From Stromatinia cepivora (lineage: Eukaryota; Ascomycota; Leotiomycetes; Helotiales; Sclerotiniaceae), in the NCBI GenBank assembly GCA_014898415.1, contig RCTD01000005.1, positions 1,736,001-1,800,000 on the forward strand: a stretch of 64,000 nt of DNA, given 5' to 3'. The position numbers and the translations under genes are program-made. The notes under the pieces are model-generated. The model was not told the origin of the DNA. It ran no database searches and was given only the letters and a program-made list of their open reading frames with translations. Shown piece by piece: positions 21,161 to 32,337 of the stretch; position 1 is the stretch's first letter; every line of letters begins with the position of its first letter.

Positions 21161-22579
21161 TCATAAAATTAACCATGCAACCATCACGCCCAATAACCGC
21201 ACCACCCCTCCCCTTTCCTTAACCCTCCCGCCCATCCCAGGAATCTCTTTCTGAAGTACCTCCGTAGTCGTAGCACTAGCCTGCACCTGTACACTCTCAC
21301 AACTCGCCGTTCCACAAGCCCAACCACTAGGACAACAATCACCACCCAAACTAGCTGCACAAATAGTCCAACCTGTTGCACAAGTTCCTGTTGCTGATGT
21401 TATTGTTGCTGCTGATCCAACTGGAACTGCTACTGTGATTCCACTGCTGATTATCGTTGTTGATGATGTTGCTGGACATGATGTTGTATCGCAATTTCTA
21501 CCTGTTCTACAACATCCTCCTTGATAGTGAGCTGAACAGGCATAGAATCCTGTTGGACACGTATCTCCAGTAATTGTTGATGAGACTGTTGTTGTTGTAG
21601 TTGTAGAATCACCTGTAGGTCGAATGGGAACGACTCCTGAAGCTGATGTGACTGTAGTTGTAGAAGCTAGTGGTGTCGAACTTTGAGAAGATGTGCTCGA
21701 TATGCTTGAAGAACTAGATAATGAAGATCTTGTACTAGTAATCGTAGTTGTGTGAGTTGTAGTCGTTGGAGTTGATGAAATAACGGTGAAAGTTTGGGTT
21801 GTAGTAACAACTACCACAAGTGATGGATTTATAACACAACCAATTGAAGCACATACATAATTCGGTATGCAACAACCTCCTCCTACATCATCTGCACAGG
21901 GCGTATTAGGTGAAGCACAATTCGTAATAGTTCCTCCACAATTTCCTCCACTGGGACAACATCCAACAGGACCTAATCCAGTATCTGTGATTTTAAAACA
22001 AGTTTCATCCGTTGCGCAACAACTATTTGGATATCCTATTGATGAACAATTCGATGTTCCTGTAGGACATTTAAAATCTCTCTTCTCCAGTATGGCCAAT
22101 ATAGCAGCTGAATCTTTTCTGCGAACTCGAATATCTTCATAATCCAAAGATCCCGAATGATCTTCCGTATGTAAGGCAAATGGTGCTCGAAAAGAGACAG
22201 GAATCGACGAATTTGCAAATAACCTAGCCTCCTCCTTAAAATCTCTTTTTCTCAAAAAGTTATTCTTCCCATCCAAATTTGATTGAGTATCCTCTCCTTC
22301 AAATTGCCAATATTCCAAAAAGAATTTCTCTCCTTCATCTTCACTCATTTTCAGAGTTCCAATCGGACTTTTAGCAGTCAATGTATCATCCCTCTCAAAT
22401 TCATCATCTCGTCTCCAGCTCGCAGATCCATAAATCCAATGTTTGAAATGTGCCGTCAGATGGCGAGGCCATTGGGTCAGGAATCGATTATCATGAATAG
22501 CTTGTACAGAATTCGTCTGCGTAATAAGTAATAAGAGAATCGAAGTTGGAAGACCTAAACAAGTCGATGAAAGACGCAT
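21161..22579 (-). CDS. Cysteine-rich GPI-anchored cell wall protein
   Basis: 472 residues from a single exon. Residues 1-27 form a signal peptide, and the last ~14 residues are hydrophobic behind a basic/Gly stretch, as in GPI-anchor attachment signals. Between them are Cys-rich modules: CPTGTSNCSSIGYPNSCC near residue 170 followed by GCCPSGGNCGGTITNC, then CPTGFYACSAHYQGGCC, and CATGWTICAASLGGDCC. These are separated by long Thr/Ser-rich, probably O-glycosylated, linkers. This architecture is common in conserved ascomycete wall proteins of unknown role. I recognise no enzymatic domain. The gene lies 134 bp beyond the end of the gypsy LTR on the same strand, so the element sits immediately 3' of it. 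Confidence 0.85.
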   Translation of the reverse strand: MRLSSTCLGLPTSILLLLITQTNSVQAIHDNRFLTQWPRHLTAHFKHWIYGSASWRRDDEFERDDTLTAKSPIGTLKMSEDEGEKFFLEYWQFEGEDTQSNLDGKNNFLRKRDFKEEARLFANSSIPVSFRAPFALHTEDHSGSLDYEDIRVRRKDSAAILAILEKRDFKCPTGTSNCSSIGYPNSCCATDETCFKITDTGLGPVGCCPSGGNCGGTITNCASPNTPCADDVGGGCCIPNYVCASIGCVINPSLVVVVTTTQTFTVISSTPTTTTHTTTITSTRSSLSSSSSISSTSSQSSTPLASTTTVTSASGVVPIRPTGDSTTTTTTVSSTITGDTCPTGFYACSAHYQGGCCRTGRNCDTTSCPATSSTTIISSGITVAVPVGSAATITSATGTCATGWTICAASLGGDCCPSGWACGTASCESVQVQASATTTEVLQKEIPGMGGRVKERGGVVRLLGVMVAWLIL

Positions 22580-23425
22580 TTCGAGAATTTCTTATCCAGA
22601 TCTAAAGTTTGATAGAGGTGGGGTGGAGATTGATATCAGTACCAGGATAAGCTCTTGAAGCTTTTTAAAGCTTGTTGTCGATCAAAATGCTGTAACGTAA
22701 CTGCATACAATTCCACAGTATCCAAATCGACAAATCGTAAAGAAGATATGCAAGTATGCAAGTATGTAAGTATGCAAGTACCAGGTTAATTTAAGAAAAG
22801 AAACCTTTCCAAAATGCAAGCAAGAAAATGAGGCTGGGGGAACCAAGAAACTAAACGGGATCACCAACATCAGAGGAAAATCTCCGGTGGCTAGCACTAC
22901 ACGGGAAAACGGAAAACAAGATATCAAGATATTTATTTTGATGACTTGGCGAGTACTCCATACCGGCACTTCAAAGGAGCAGAGAAGATGCAAAATCTGA
23001 TAACCACCTACGTACGTAATAGATGTTATGGAGCTTTGATGTGTAAGATGGGATATGGTGAAGCTTTAATTTTAGAAGCACGGGAGGTCTTCGTAAATCA
23101 TGCATGTAATTCTTATCGAGGCTCCCGGTGAGCCCCGCCCGCATATAAAATGAACCCCTCGTTTTGCTGGGTGACATTTTGTGCCGAATAACAAAACAAG
23201 CTCTTAATTCCAATCAATATTGAACTCAAGAAGTTGGTTTTTTTCAGACATTTAATTGTTAGATATCATAACCCCTCATAAATCAAAAAACAAACAAATT
23301 CACTATCAAGAATACGATATTACTCTTTTGCAGACTTCTTTCTTTCTGATAAGCTCAACCCTCGTCCCTCACCTAAAACTCCTCCAACATCCATCCCCTC
23401 AACCCTCAATCCCAAAACCCCAACC
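22580..23425. other. Divergent promoter region
   Basis: Shared upstream region between the GPI-protein gene (minus) and the Atl1-like gene (plus). Contains a short (GCAAGTAT)n stretch at about 22750-22780. No additional gene is supported. Confidence 0.5.
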
Positions 23426-24517
23426 ATGCCCCGCACCGACGAAGCCGAAGCCTTCTACCACTCAGTCTACAGCGCCATCCAAGAAATTCCCTACGGAAAA
23501 GTAACCAGTTACGGACACATCGCACGATTAATCGGAACTCGTACGTCTTACCTTCATAGTTCTGTCTCATTCCATTCCATTAAACCCGAGATTCACCTCC
23601 GCGGTTGATTCTTCCTATTCATATCATTTTTATATTCCTACTAGTCATGGTTTCGATCTCATTAGAGTCTCCCTCGACTTTCCCGGGTGTGTCTAAATAT
23701 CTAAACTAATCGTCTCTCCATAGCACAACGACCCCGTCAAGTAGGAATCTGTCTTAAGCATCTACCTACCGATCCTTCTCTACCCTGTAAGCAAGAGCTT
23801 CTTCATCATCATCATTATCATCTCCTTCAGCTTCCCCCACAACCCCCTCTGACCCCCCAACAACCCCCTGAATAACCACTTTCCCCAAACCCCACCATAC
23901 CATCTCCAGCCCCTCCATAATTCTCTTTTCCCCCGCCCCCCCTACCGAGTAAACAATCAAACAATCACTCAATCAACCAAACACCCACTAACTCCCCCTC
24001 CCCCCAAATAAAAGTCCACAACGGAAATGTACCCTGGCACCGCGTAATAAATTCCAAGGGTATGATAAGTCCTAGGTATATCAACTCTTTCCTCTTTCCA
24101 CTTTCCCCCTTCTTCCCACTTCCCAATTCCATCCCAATTTCATCCCATATACACACACACATCATCCCCCCCCTAAACCCCCCAAACCCCCAAACCTTCC
24201 AAACCCAGATACAAATAACTAACCCCCCCCCTTCCCCCCAGAGGCCATCCCTCCGGCGCACAAAATCAAGCCACTGTCCTCCGGTCCGAAGGTATTACCA
24301 TAACGACTGGATTTCGTAAGCTCTCCTTCCCCCTTTCCCTCCCCCCCCCCCCCCCCCAACCAACCAATATTCAACTAACCCCCCCTCCCCCCTTCCTCCA
24401 ACAGTAGGCGAACTAACCATATCCCTCTCAACCTACGGATGGTTTCCACGTCAATTACCCAGTGAAGAGGCTGCTGGGTTAGATGCACCTATTGATTCTA
24501 ATTCCGATTCTGATTAG
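23426..24517 (+). CDS. atl1: Alkyltransferase-like protein (Atl1/MGMT-like, catalytic Cys absent)
   Basis: Binds O6-alkylguanine in DNA and hands lesions to nucleotide excision repair, as known for S. pombe Atl1. Five exons, 23426-23540, 23724-23786, 24015-24059, 24244-24315 and 24405-24517, sum to 408 nt, giving 135 residues. All junctions are GT-AG and keep phase; introns 2 and 3 contain CTAAC branch sites. The protein has the helix-turn-helix EIPYGKVTSYGHIARLIG, then RPRQVG with the arginine finger, and VPWHRVINSKG. MGMT enzymes have Pro-Cys-His-Arg here; this protein has Pro-Trp-His-Arg, as in Atl1 proteins, so it cannot accept the alkyl group. A short acidic tail (DSNSDSD) ends the protein. 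Introns 2-4 are unusually C-rich, and intron 4 contains a long C run near 24340-24357. Confidence 0.88.
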
Positions 24518-25450
24518 AATTCCTGATGCCGAGGAGTTTGGTGATGAATGAGTAGGTAATGAGTCAGTGAGTGATAGAGGAAGTGAGTGATGGGCGGAAG
24601 AGAAAAGAATCATTTATTCATATTGCACTGCTGCAGTATTTCCCGAGTTTTGATATTAAAAGCGAAAGGCGAACCCATCCACGATGGGTATAGAAGCGGG
24701 CGTTTGCAAAGAGAATGGGATTGGTATTAAGGAATGACACTGGGAATAATATTCAAGTACATTGCATCAAATCACATCCAAATACAGATATTATGGTGAT
24801 GGAATAATTCTTATGCTTATAGACCTAAAGCTATGTAGGATACATAAAAGTGATGGATAGAAAAGGATAATCTACCCCATCTGCTAAAAGCATTTGTTAA
24901 TTCATTCCTTCCATCATATTCATGAATACATTTTATCAAGCCTCTCTCATTGATGGAATACCGCATCTACTAGTCTGGCCAGCTCACCAAATGCTTGATG
25001 AATGTTTCTACTTAAAGAAAACACTCCTGCAATGGTTTCCTCCCTTCCACCCCGCTGTACAGTTGGATTACGCATCTTCCAATAAACTTAATAGCAGTCG
25101 AGTCGAATCCATCCTTTCGGGCCAATCTTCTGATGCAAATATCAGATATACATCTCAAAGGCAGTATATAATTCCTCCACATCACACAGCTAAGCAAAAA
25201 ATAAATTTGTACCAACTAACCACCATTGATTTGAGATCAAATTGGTGAAATGGATCCAATTGCTTTGATCTCTGGATTATTGATGTCAATGATCCAAATA
25301 AGGTCTGATGAACTATATTGATGCAATCACTCTAAAGATGCGACAATAAAGGATCATAGACTTGATGCTGTTCTCCTCCATGTTATCAAAATGCATGATG
25401 CTAAGGCATCGACGTGATGAATATGTTTTCGAAAGTCAGAGCATTTTCGC
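24518..25450. other. Convergent intergenic region
   Basis: Lies between the Atl1-like and Pbp1-like genes. Expected to hold both 3' ends. A 108-codon plus-strand frame (24922-25248) has no recognisable feature and is not annotated. Confidence 0.5.
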
Positions 25451-28446
25451 TCATTTACTCTCATCAGCTCCAACAGTAGCTTGAGCTTGAGGACCAGTAG
25501 GAACTTGATTGTTTGGTGGGCCATGTGGGTGTTGACCATGTCGGTAGTTTGGTTTGTTAATGTAATCCGATGAATTTGGGTTATACTGATTTCTTGGACC
25601 CCCTTGAAGATTCTGAGGGCTTGTAGCGTATGGGTTTGGTCCTCCATAACTACCTCGCATTGGCACTATTGTTGTATTAGAATCGATTGCAATATTTCTG
25701 GAATATTGAACTTACTTTGATTTGGAATTGGTTGAGGGAAGACTGGTGCTACATTGCCATATTGAGGACCTGGACTCATACCATACATAGGTTGTGGATG
25801 GCCTTGTTGAGAACCTTGATTCATCATCATTGGAGCACCTCGACCAGGACTCGGATAACCGCCATTTGGCATAGCTGGAGGATGACCATTATTTGGTGGC
25901 ATGAATTGACCTTGAGCACCAGGTGGAAACATCATTTGTGGGCCAGGTGCCATTCCTTGTGGAGGCAAAAACCCACCTGCAGGGTTAGGCATCATAACTG
26001 GTTGACCCATATGTCCCTGCTGTGGCATGAATTGATGGTTTTGAGAAAGGGATCTGAATGGTTGCATTTGAGGTGCACCTGGGTAAGGTACCATCTGTGG
26101 GTTGTAGGCTAATTGAGCATTTGCACCCATTGGAGAATGGAATGCCATTGGGAGTTGTTGCATTCTTGGAGATGAGAAAGATTGTGCAGAGTGCGATGGC
26201 ATCATGCGCAATTCATCAGGACCACTGAAAGTTGGGGTGGGATGACCCATTTGAGCTCCATGCATGTTGATCGGTGGTTGACGTGGGGATTGTCTAGCGT
26301 TAATGTTGTGTACACCAGATTGAAGATGGAATGGTAATTGATGTTGATGTGGTACTTGTGGAGCCGCTTGTGGTGGGTGAGGCTCCGATACAACTGGGGT
26401 TGTAGTGGGAAATGGTGCCTTTTCGAAGATTTGTACGTAAGACTCCGTGGGTGCACCGTTAGCACTCAACTTCCATAACAAATGAGTATCATAGGCTGGC
26501 TTTAAACCACCATTTGCGCTCCAGTTCTTTCCATCTCCTGGCTTGAGGGTCTTAATGAGCTCCATTGCATCATATTTGCCTTTGAGTGAAGGGCGAGCGC
26601 TCTTTGCCAATGGCTTACGACGAATCAAAGAACGTGCAATGGGTGTTGTTGATTGAGCCTCTGGAGCATTGGCCATCGAACGAGGACTTGAACCACTGCT
26701 TGGATTACCAGCCGGACTAAAGTCTTTTGCGAATGCATTTGGGCGAAATTCGCTGACGCTGGCGTTCAATCTTGGACCACCTTGAGCACTTGCTACACCA
26801 CTTGAACGACGGGAGAAGTTCGGGTCAACAGTATTCGAAGGACCGGTGGGAGGAAGTCTAGCCTCATGAGCTGGCATCACATTCGATGGAACTTGAGCGG
26901 GCCTATTTTGTTCGAGGGTTCTTAATCGTTGGGCTAAATTTCCTGCTGTGCCGCTTCGGGGCATGGTCTGCTGTGCTTGAGCAGGTCTATCGCCTCGAGA
27001 ATTCTGTGTAAAACTGTGACTACCTTGAGGATAAGGACCACGATTAACATTTTGGCGACTAGGTGTGGCGGCTGGTGGTGATGTAGCATGAGGAGTGGTT
27101 GTAGTAGCGGAACGTTGTGCAGCGTTCCCATCCGTACTTGGTGTAATTGGCTTGACCGAATCAGCAGGATGCAGCTTTGCTTCTTCGGCATTGCGTTGTG
27201 CCTTCTCCTGGATTGCTTTTTGCTTCGCAGGATCCTTGGCAATGATAGGAACAAGATCTGATGGAACTGGAGTGTTCAACTTGAAATCGATCGCAAACTT
27301 CTTGAGGTCATTGAGTTTGATTTGCTTATCATTCTTGGCTTTGTTCATGCGAATTTGTTGGATATTGTTTCGCTGATTAGCAGCAAAGTACTTGAAAGCC
27401 TTAGATACATCAGCCTCAACAGTTGCCGTAGCATTGGGTCCACCAGTAGTCTTGACTTGTGGGGAGACTGTGCGACTTGCAGAAGGAGCCGCAGAAACTT
27501 TAAGCTCGGGAGTAGGGGTGGTGCTCGACTCCGTAGTGGTCGGTGGGGTTGCTACCTCTGACTTTGCTGACTTCGCAGCTGCAGCAGCTGGTTTTACCTT
27601 ATCTGCCGGTTTATCGGCTTTCGCTCCTGCAAACATGATGGCTGAATCAACAAGACCACGATCCGCGGGTGCAGCAACTGGGGCAGCTGCGGGTGCACGA
27701 TCGACAGGAGCACGTTCAACAGGAGTTCGATCGACAGGAGCACGCTTTCCAGGTGGTTGATATGCACCTTTCGATGAGGTAAGGGGTGGGAAATCCTGCT
27801 GTCTGCGAACACCACTGTATCTGCCTGTATATTAGCGCTGTTTGTAAAATAAAAGAACCCAAGAAACTTACTTGTCTTCTTCGTCAAGTCCATTCTCATT
27901 CGATCCGATGTGATCCGCAATGCGTTCCTCTGCAACATGGGAGTTCATTGCTGTGCTACGTTCAATTTCTCTAGCTTTCCTATCTGCTTCGGCAAGTCTC
28001 TGCGCGTAATGCGGATGGTTTGTGTTGATCTGAGTTGTGTAAATGTTCTCATCATAATCTGTCTTCAAGCCGAATCGTCGCTCATTCTCTGCGAACTGAT
28101 CCCAAGGAGCAACTCTTCCTCCTCGACCTCCTTCCAAGGAGCCATCGGTATCGGCGGGCTTATCAGGAACCCATTTTTGTAATACACGCTCTCCTTGGTT
28201 TCGGTTGCCAGAAATCGCAGCGTCTGTACGAAAGAAACTTGAGTTGCCTGAAAAGGTTAGATTTTGTGATGTCATTGGTTGGATACAGAATGACGAACCA
28301 TTTTGCGATCTGCCATCCGCCTTTCCCATACCATTTCCTCGGGCATCTCCCATATCTCTTCTTTGCGAGGTCATGGTTGCTGATTGCTCTCTATACTTTG
28401 TGCCGCCGTTGGGAAGGTCGTTACCCTTTTTTCCTTGTTGTACCAT
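25451..28446 (-). CDS. pbp1: Pbp1/ataxin-2 family RNA-binding regulator
   Basis: Ataxin-2 family proteins associate with poly(A)-binding protein, stress granules and TOR signalling. Four exons, 28299-28446, 27872-28247, 25716-27820 and 25451-25665, total 2,844 nt (947 residues). Introns are 50-51 bp: 28248-28298, 27821-27871 and 25666-25715. The LsmAD domain is clear: FRTDAAISGN, then WDQF, NERRFGLKTDYDEN, IYTT, a basic/acidic helix ending AREIE, then EEDKYSGVRRQQDFPPL. The rest is low-complexity: Ala/Pro/Thr-rich, a basic KAKNDKQIKLNDLKKFAIDF segment, the PAM2-like motif SVSEFRPNAFAKDFSPAG (a PABP-docking type), and a long Gln/Pro/Met/Gly-rich tail. The expected N-terminal LSM fold is not found upstream; an in-frame stop precedes MVQQG by 10 codons. 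The start is therefore the least certain part. Confidence 0.85.
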
Positions 28447-31400
28447 ATTCAACAACCGACAACCAAATGGATATCAATTATATTGAAGTTTTATAAAGGT
28501 CTGTGTGTGATATTTCCTAGAAGAGATATCTGAATAAGAAATATATTAGTATACCATTTCGGGTGAATGAAAGTTGAAGGTGAAGGTCAAGTCGGGATGA
28601 GTCTGATTCGGCTTTGGGTTACGCAACGCACAATGAATGCGCAAGCACTCCATCGACCATGCAGTCAATCATTGAATGATTTAAGGAAAAAAGGAACCTT
28701 GGAAGAATTAAGGAGGGGAAAATAGAAATACGTACCACTTAAATGGAAATCTCCAAACACACCCCTTCCTTTGATCTCTAAAATCGCGCCAATGTGTGCG
28801 TCCGTCAAGGCTGGAAGCTTGATGAATCTGGGGTTTCGATATCGGAATCGACCCAAGTCAAGAATAATTTTCTATTTAAAAGGAATGTGGTTAGCATGAA
28901 TGCAATTCCATGCACAGTTGCAGGCAAAGACTGAATTGTGATGTGGTGATTTGGCTGATTGCGAAAGCTCCAAGCTTAATCGTGTCAAAAAGAAAGGCTG
29001 GGTGGTTGTTGTTGTAAGTATAGTCAGGACATTTTGTCTCACCTCGGATAGAAACTTATTGTTTTAAAAAGAGACCTCCACTGCTCTCCCTTTCGCAATC
29101 GCTGAAAATGATTACAGTATATCGTAACAGATCAGCTAATTTTTGAAAGTTATGAGTGTCGGGTTGGTGGTGATCCTTGAGAAGAGGGGAAATTATTAGA
29201 ATTTCTGAAGAGGTTCGGAGGTGGAGGATGTAGATTGGAGAGTAAGGTAATGATGCACTCAAGCGAATGGGGTATTTTGGCTTGTCAAGAATAGCGTGGA
29301 TTTCTTTTCGGACTAGGTAAGTAAGCTTCTCTGGGTTGTCGTACTCCGTACACAAGAATTATTAGAAGAAGAAAAAAAGAAGAAGAAGAAGAGGAAGAAG
29401 AAGAGAGGCAAATAGAAGGTATTCCTATTCCTAATCCAGTGTGGAATATGGGCTGAGAGAAAGAAGTAATATTTTTGGGGGGGATGGTTTGTTGAGATAG
29501 AGATAGATAGATGGTGGTTTATCGGATTTGGTGGTGGTTGTGTGTGTACCTAAGTAGTTGCGGGTTGTGCCTTGTGGGTTTTCTCGATCTTATTAACAGT
29601 AATATGGACTACTATTATCCATGAAATTTCATGTAGTAAAAGAAAGAAAGAAGATGTTTTATTATGGATTGAAGAAGGGCCTTAAGAGAAGAGGCGGGGG
29701 TTGGAAAGAGGTCAGAAAAGAAGTTGAAGTTGAAGTTGACAGTAGTACTGGAGTAGGTGATTAGTGAATAATGATCTTGATGTCCATTGAAATGCTTTGC
29801 TTTCCAACAAATAAATTGTCAGATATCGACCACCGTATTTTTAAGATGGATATTATCGAGGCAGAATAATTTGTTTACTTATTATTTCGGTCATACTACA
29901 AGGTCCTAGGTACTTCGCTGTACCGTTATAGAATAAATCAATCGGAATTCATTTATCATTAGGTCTTCTCCTCCTACTTCCATGTTATTAATACCTCGGG
30001 GATCCGGTAGCTGCGGTATCCTAGTGTCGATGGACGGGAGCATTAATCCAAATGGGGGTTTGATGGCATTTCAATTGTGTGCCTTGTAGATATTATGGCC
30101 ACATGAAACGTTGGGGTCACAGCTGGGGAAATCAGATCTCTAGGAAATGTGTAATTGAAAGGAGGCTTGTTGCTTCTAATGTGGAAGGGAAAAGAAACAA
30201 AGTATTAGGAGTAGTGAGGAAGTCAATTGAGAGAGGCTTTTTAGTTTAGGGTGAGTAAAGTAAATAAATGTAAATATGTAAATATGTAAATTCAATAATT
30301 TGATTCAACAAGGGTCTCTTGGGTCGGTCACATATACATATACGAACATCCTTTGATCTTGGTATGAGATGTACTGTAACAATTGTACAATAATCTTCCT
30401 CGGTGTGCACTTGTGCAGGCTTACTTGCATATAAAAAAGCCGATGAGGTCAATAATGGATAATGTATGTTCTATATTTATTTCAAGGGGACCTATACAGG
30501 TATTAAGGGGGGTATATATATTATTCTATGTTGAGAATTTAACGAGGTATTGAAAGGAGGGAATGATCTATGAAGCTGCGAAATCTAAAGTTCATTGGAT
30601 CTTCAACAATAACTTCTTCGAATCCAACTCAAGCTCATTAATAGTGGGATCTTCATACATACTTTTATAATGGAAAGCAGAGAGCGCTTCCTTCATAAAA
30701 AATGGCCTGTTCTTAACGAGGGCGATCCAAACCTTTTTGATTGTTCCCCATCCTCCTCTTCAATGTCCCGAGCGCTTTCATACTTGGATATTTGAATGTA
30801 TGTAACACAGGCCTAAGCTTCGAATCCCTACATGAGTTGGAACACCTGCACGGAATAATTGAGTGCGACCGGACTTTTTTTGATTATCTCCTCTCACATA
30901 CCATTCAGTAGGACGGGACTTTTGATACTTTGAAACTCAACCACACAACAAAAAATTATGGATGACGTTGTTGGAGGTAAGAAAAGAGGAGTCAACTTGA
31001 AAGGTCCCAATATCTAGATTCTAATCGAGTTTATCAATCTATCAAGATCAATGAATCTTGTAAAAGTGTTGAGATATGCCTGATGTATTCGTACCTTTCT
31101 TTTCCATTGAATATCTTCATCTGAACCGGGGTTCGAGTTACTAGCCAATCAGAAGAAAGGCTTGCATTCCTCTATGGTCTCGGGATGCGACCTGGACGAG
31201 ATTGAGTTTGTTGAATATCTGTCACTGCCGCGCGGTATGAAAATATCCGAATTGTTGCTCAGGTGCAGTGGCATGGATCTAGATTCTACTTGGTTAGCAT
31301 CATATGACTACCGGTGCTTGAGTCGCTTCAAACGGTAGAATCCAAGGGTCTTTCTTATTTGTTGAACATTGAAAAGTGATTTGAATGATCGATAATTGAT

Positions 31401-32337
31401 ATAGAGGAAGAAGTCCACTAAAGGCCAAAGGATACCTCGAACATCATCCGGTTGGAGGATGACTTAAACTATTGGCGTAACTCTTCCTTCGGCATCCTCA
31501 TCAATAACCAAATGATAGGATGGTCACTTTTAGGTTGTTTCGCTTTTGTTTCGCTCAATGAAAAGGGGTGTAACCCATCAACCTTTGAGATTGTATATGA
31601 CTCCTTCTCCCCATCCATATCTTCAAATTCTCACTATACATATGAAGTAGTTGTAGTACCTACAAGAAGGCACTCTCTTCTTCAATCTAATCGTCATTGT
31701 TGTCAAAATAAAGAGGTTGGTCTGTTAATATAAAATGTTTCGTAGAATGAACAAAATGGGAATCGGAATGTCAGGGGTAATCCTTGTCTTTATAGATGTC
31801 TGAAAATGAATGTACATGGACAATAATATCAAACTTCTTGTATGGTAGATAATTTTCAGCATCAAATTTTATCTTGGAAGCTATAATACTGTAATAATTA
31901 TTAGGTAATCTTATTTACCTACATTAACCCTTCAACCTTCAACCTTCAACATTTGATGTGTAAACGGTAAATCTCTCTGCAAGAGCTCGGGCCACTCAGA
32001 CTTTTCCTAGCTAGAAGGTTTCACCACCTGATTAAAACTTTTTGCCTAATAACTAGCGTGATCCGGCACACTTGCATGAGGCACTTACCTTGCCGTGTAG
32101 ATTGAATGGAATTGAATTGAAACAATACTTATCAACTTTTACTACGACCAAAAGGATTCACATATTTGCTGCGAAATTCTTCAATATCTTCATCCTCATA
32201 AGAGCGCATTTATTGGCATTGAAATTTCGGAACAACACTGGTTATTCTAAGATACATTTGTGCATGGGGCGCTGACTCTTTGCTAAATCCTCCTTTCAAC
32301 TTTCCACGGGATATCAGTAAATAGATCGGTCGCAGAA
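28447..32337. other. Divergent intergenic region between Pbp1-like and Bud6 genes
   Basis: About 3.9 kb. Contains a purine-rich (AGA)n-like run at 29360-29407 and mixed AT stretches. Small frames at 29056-29355 (minus), 30246-30452 (minus) and 31452-31733 (plus) show no domain and weak coding character. The first part probably includes the 5' UTR and possibly missing 5' exons of the Pbp1-like gene. Confidence 0.45.
28736..28871 (-). other. Possible exon of unknown gene
   Basis: A 136-bp open segment bounded by a plausible acceptor (AAATAG) and donor (GTACGT). It encodes GRFRYRNPRFIKLPALTD and AHIGAILEIKGRGVFGDFHLS. Its amino-acid content is more protein-like than its surroundings. It lies 290 bp upstream of the Pbp1-like start on the same strand, so it may be part of a longer 5' end of that gene. 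I cannot match it to a family. Confidence 0.2.
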
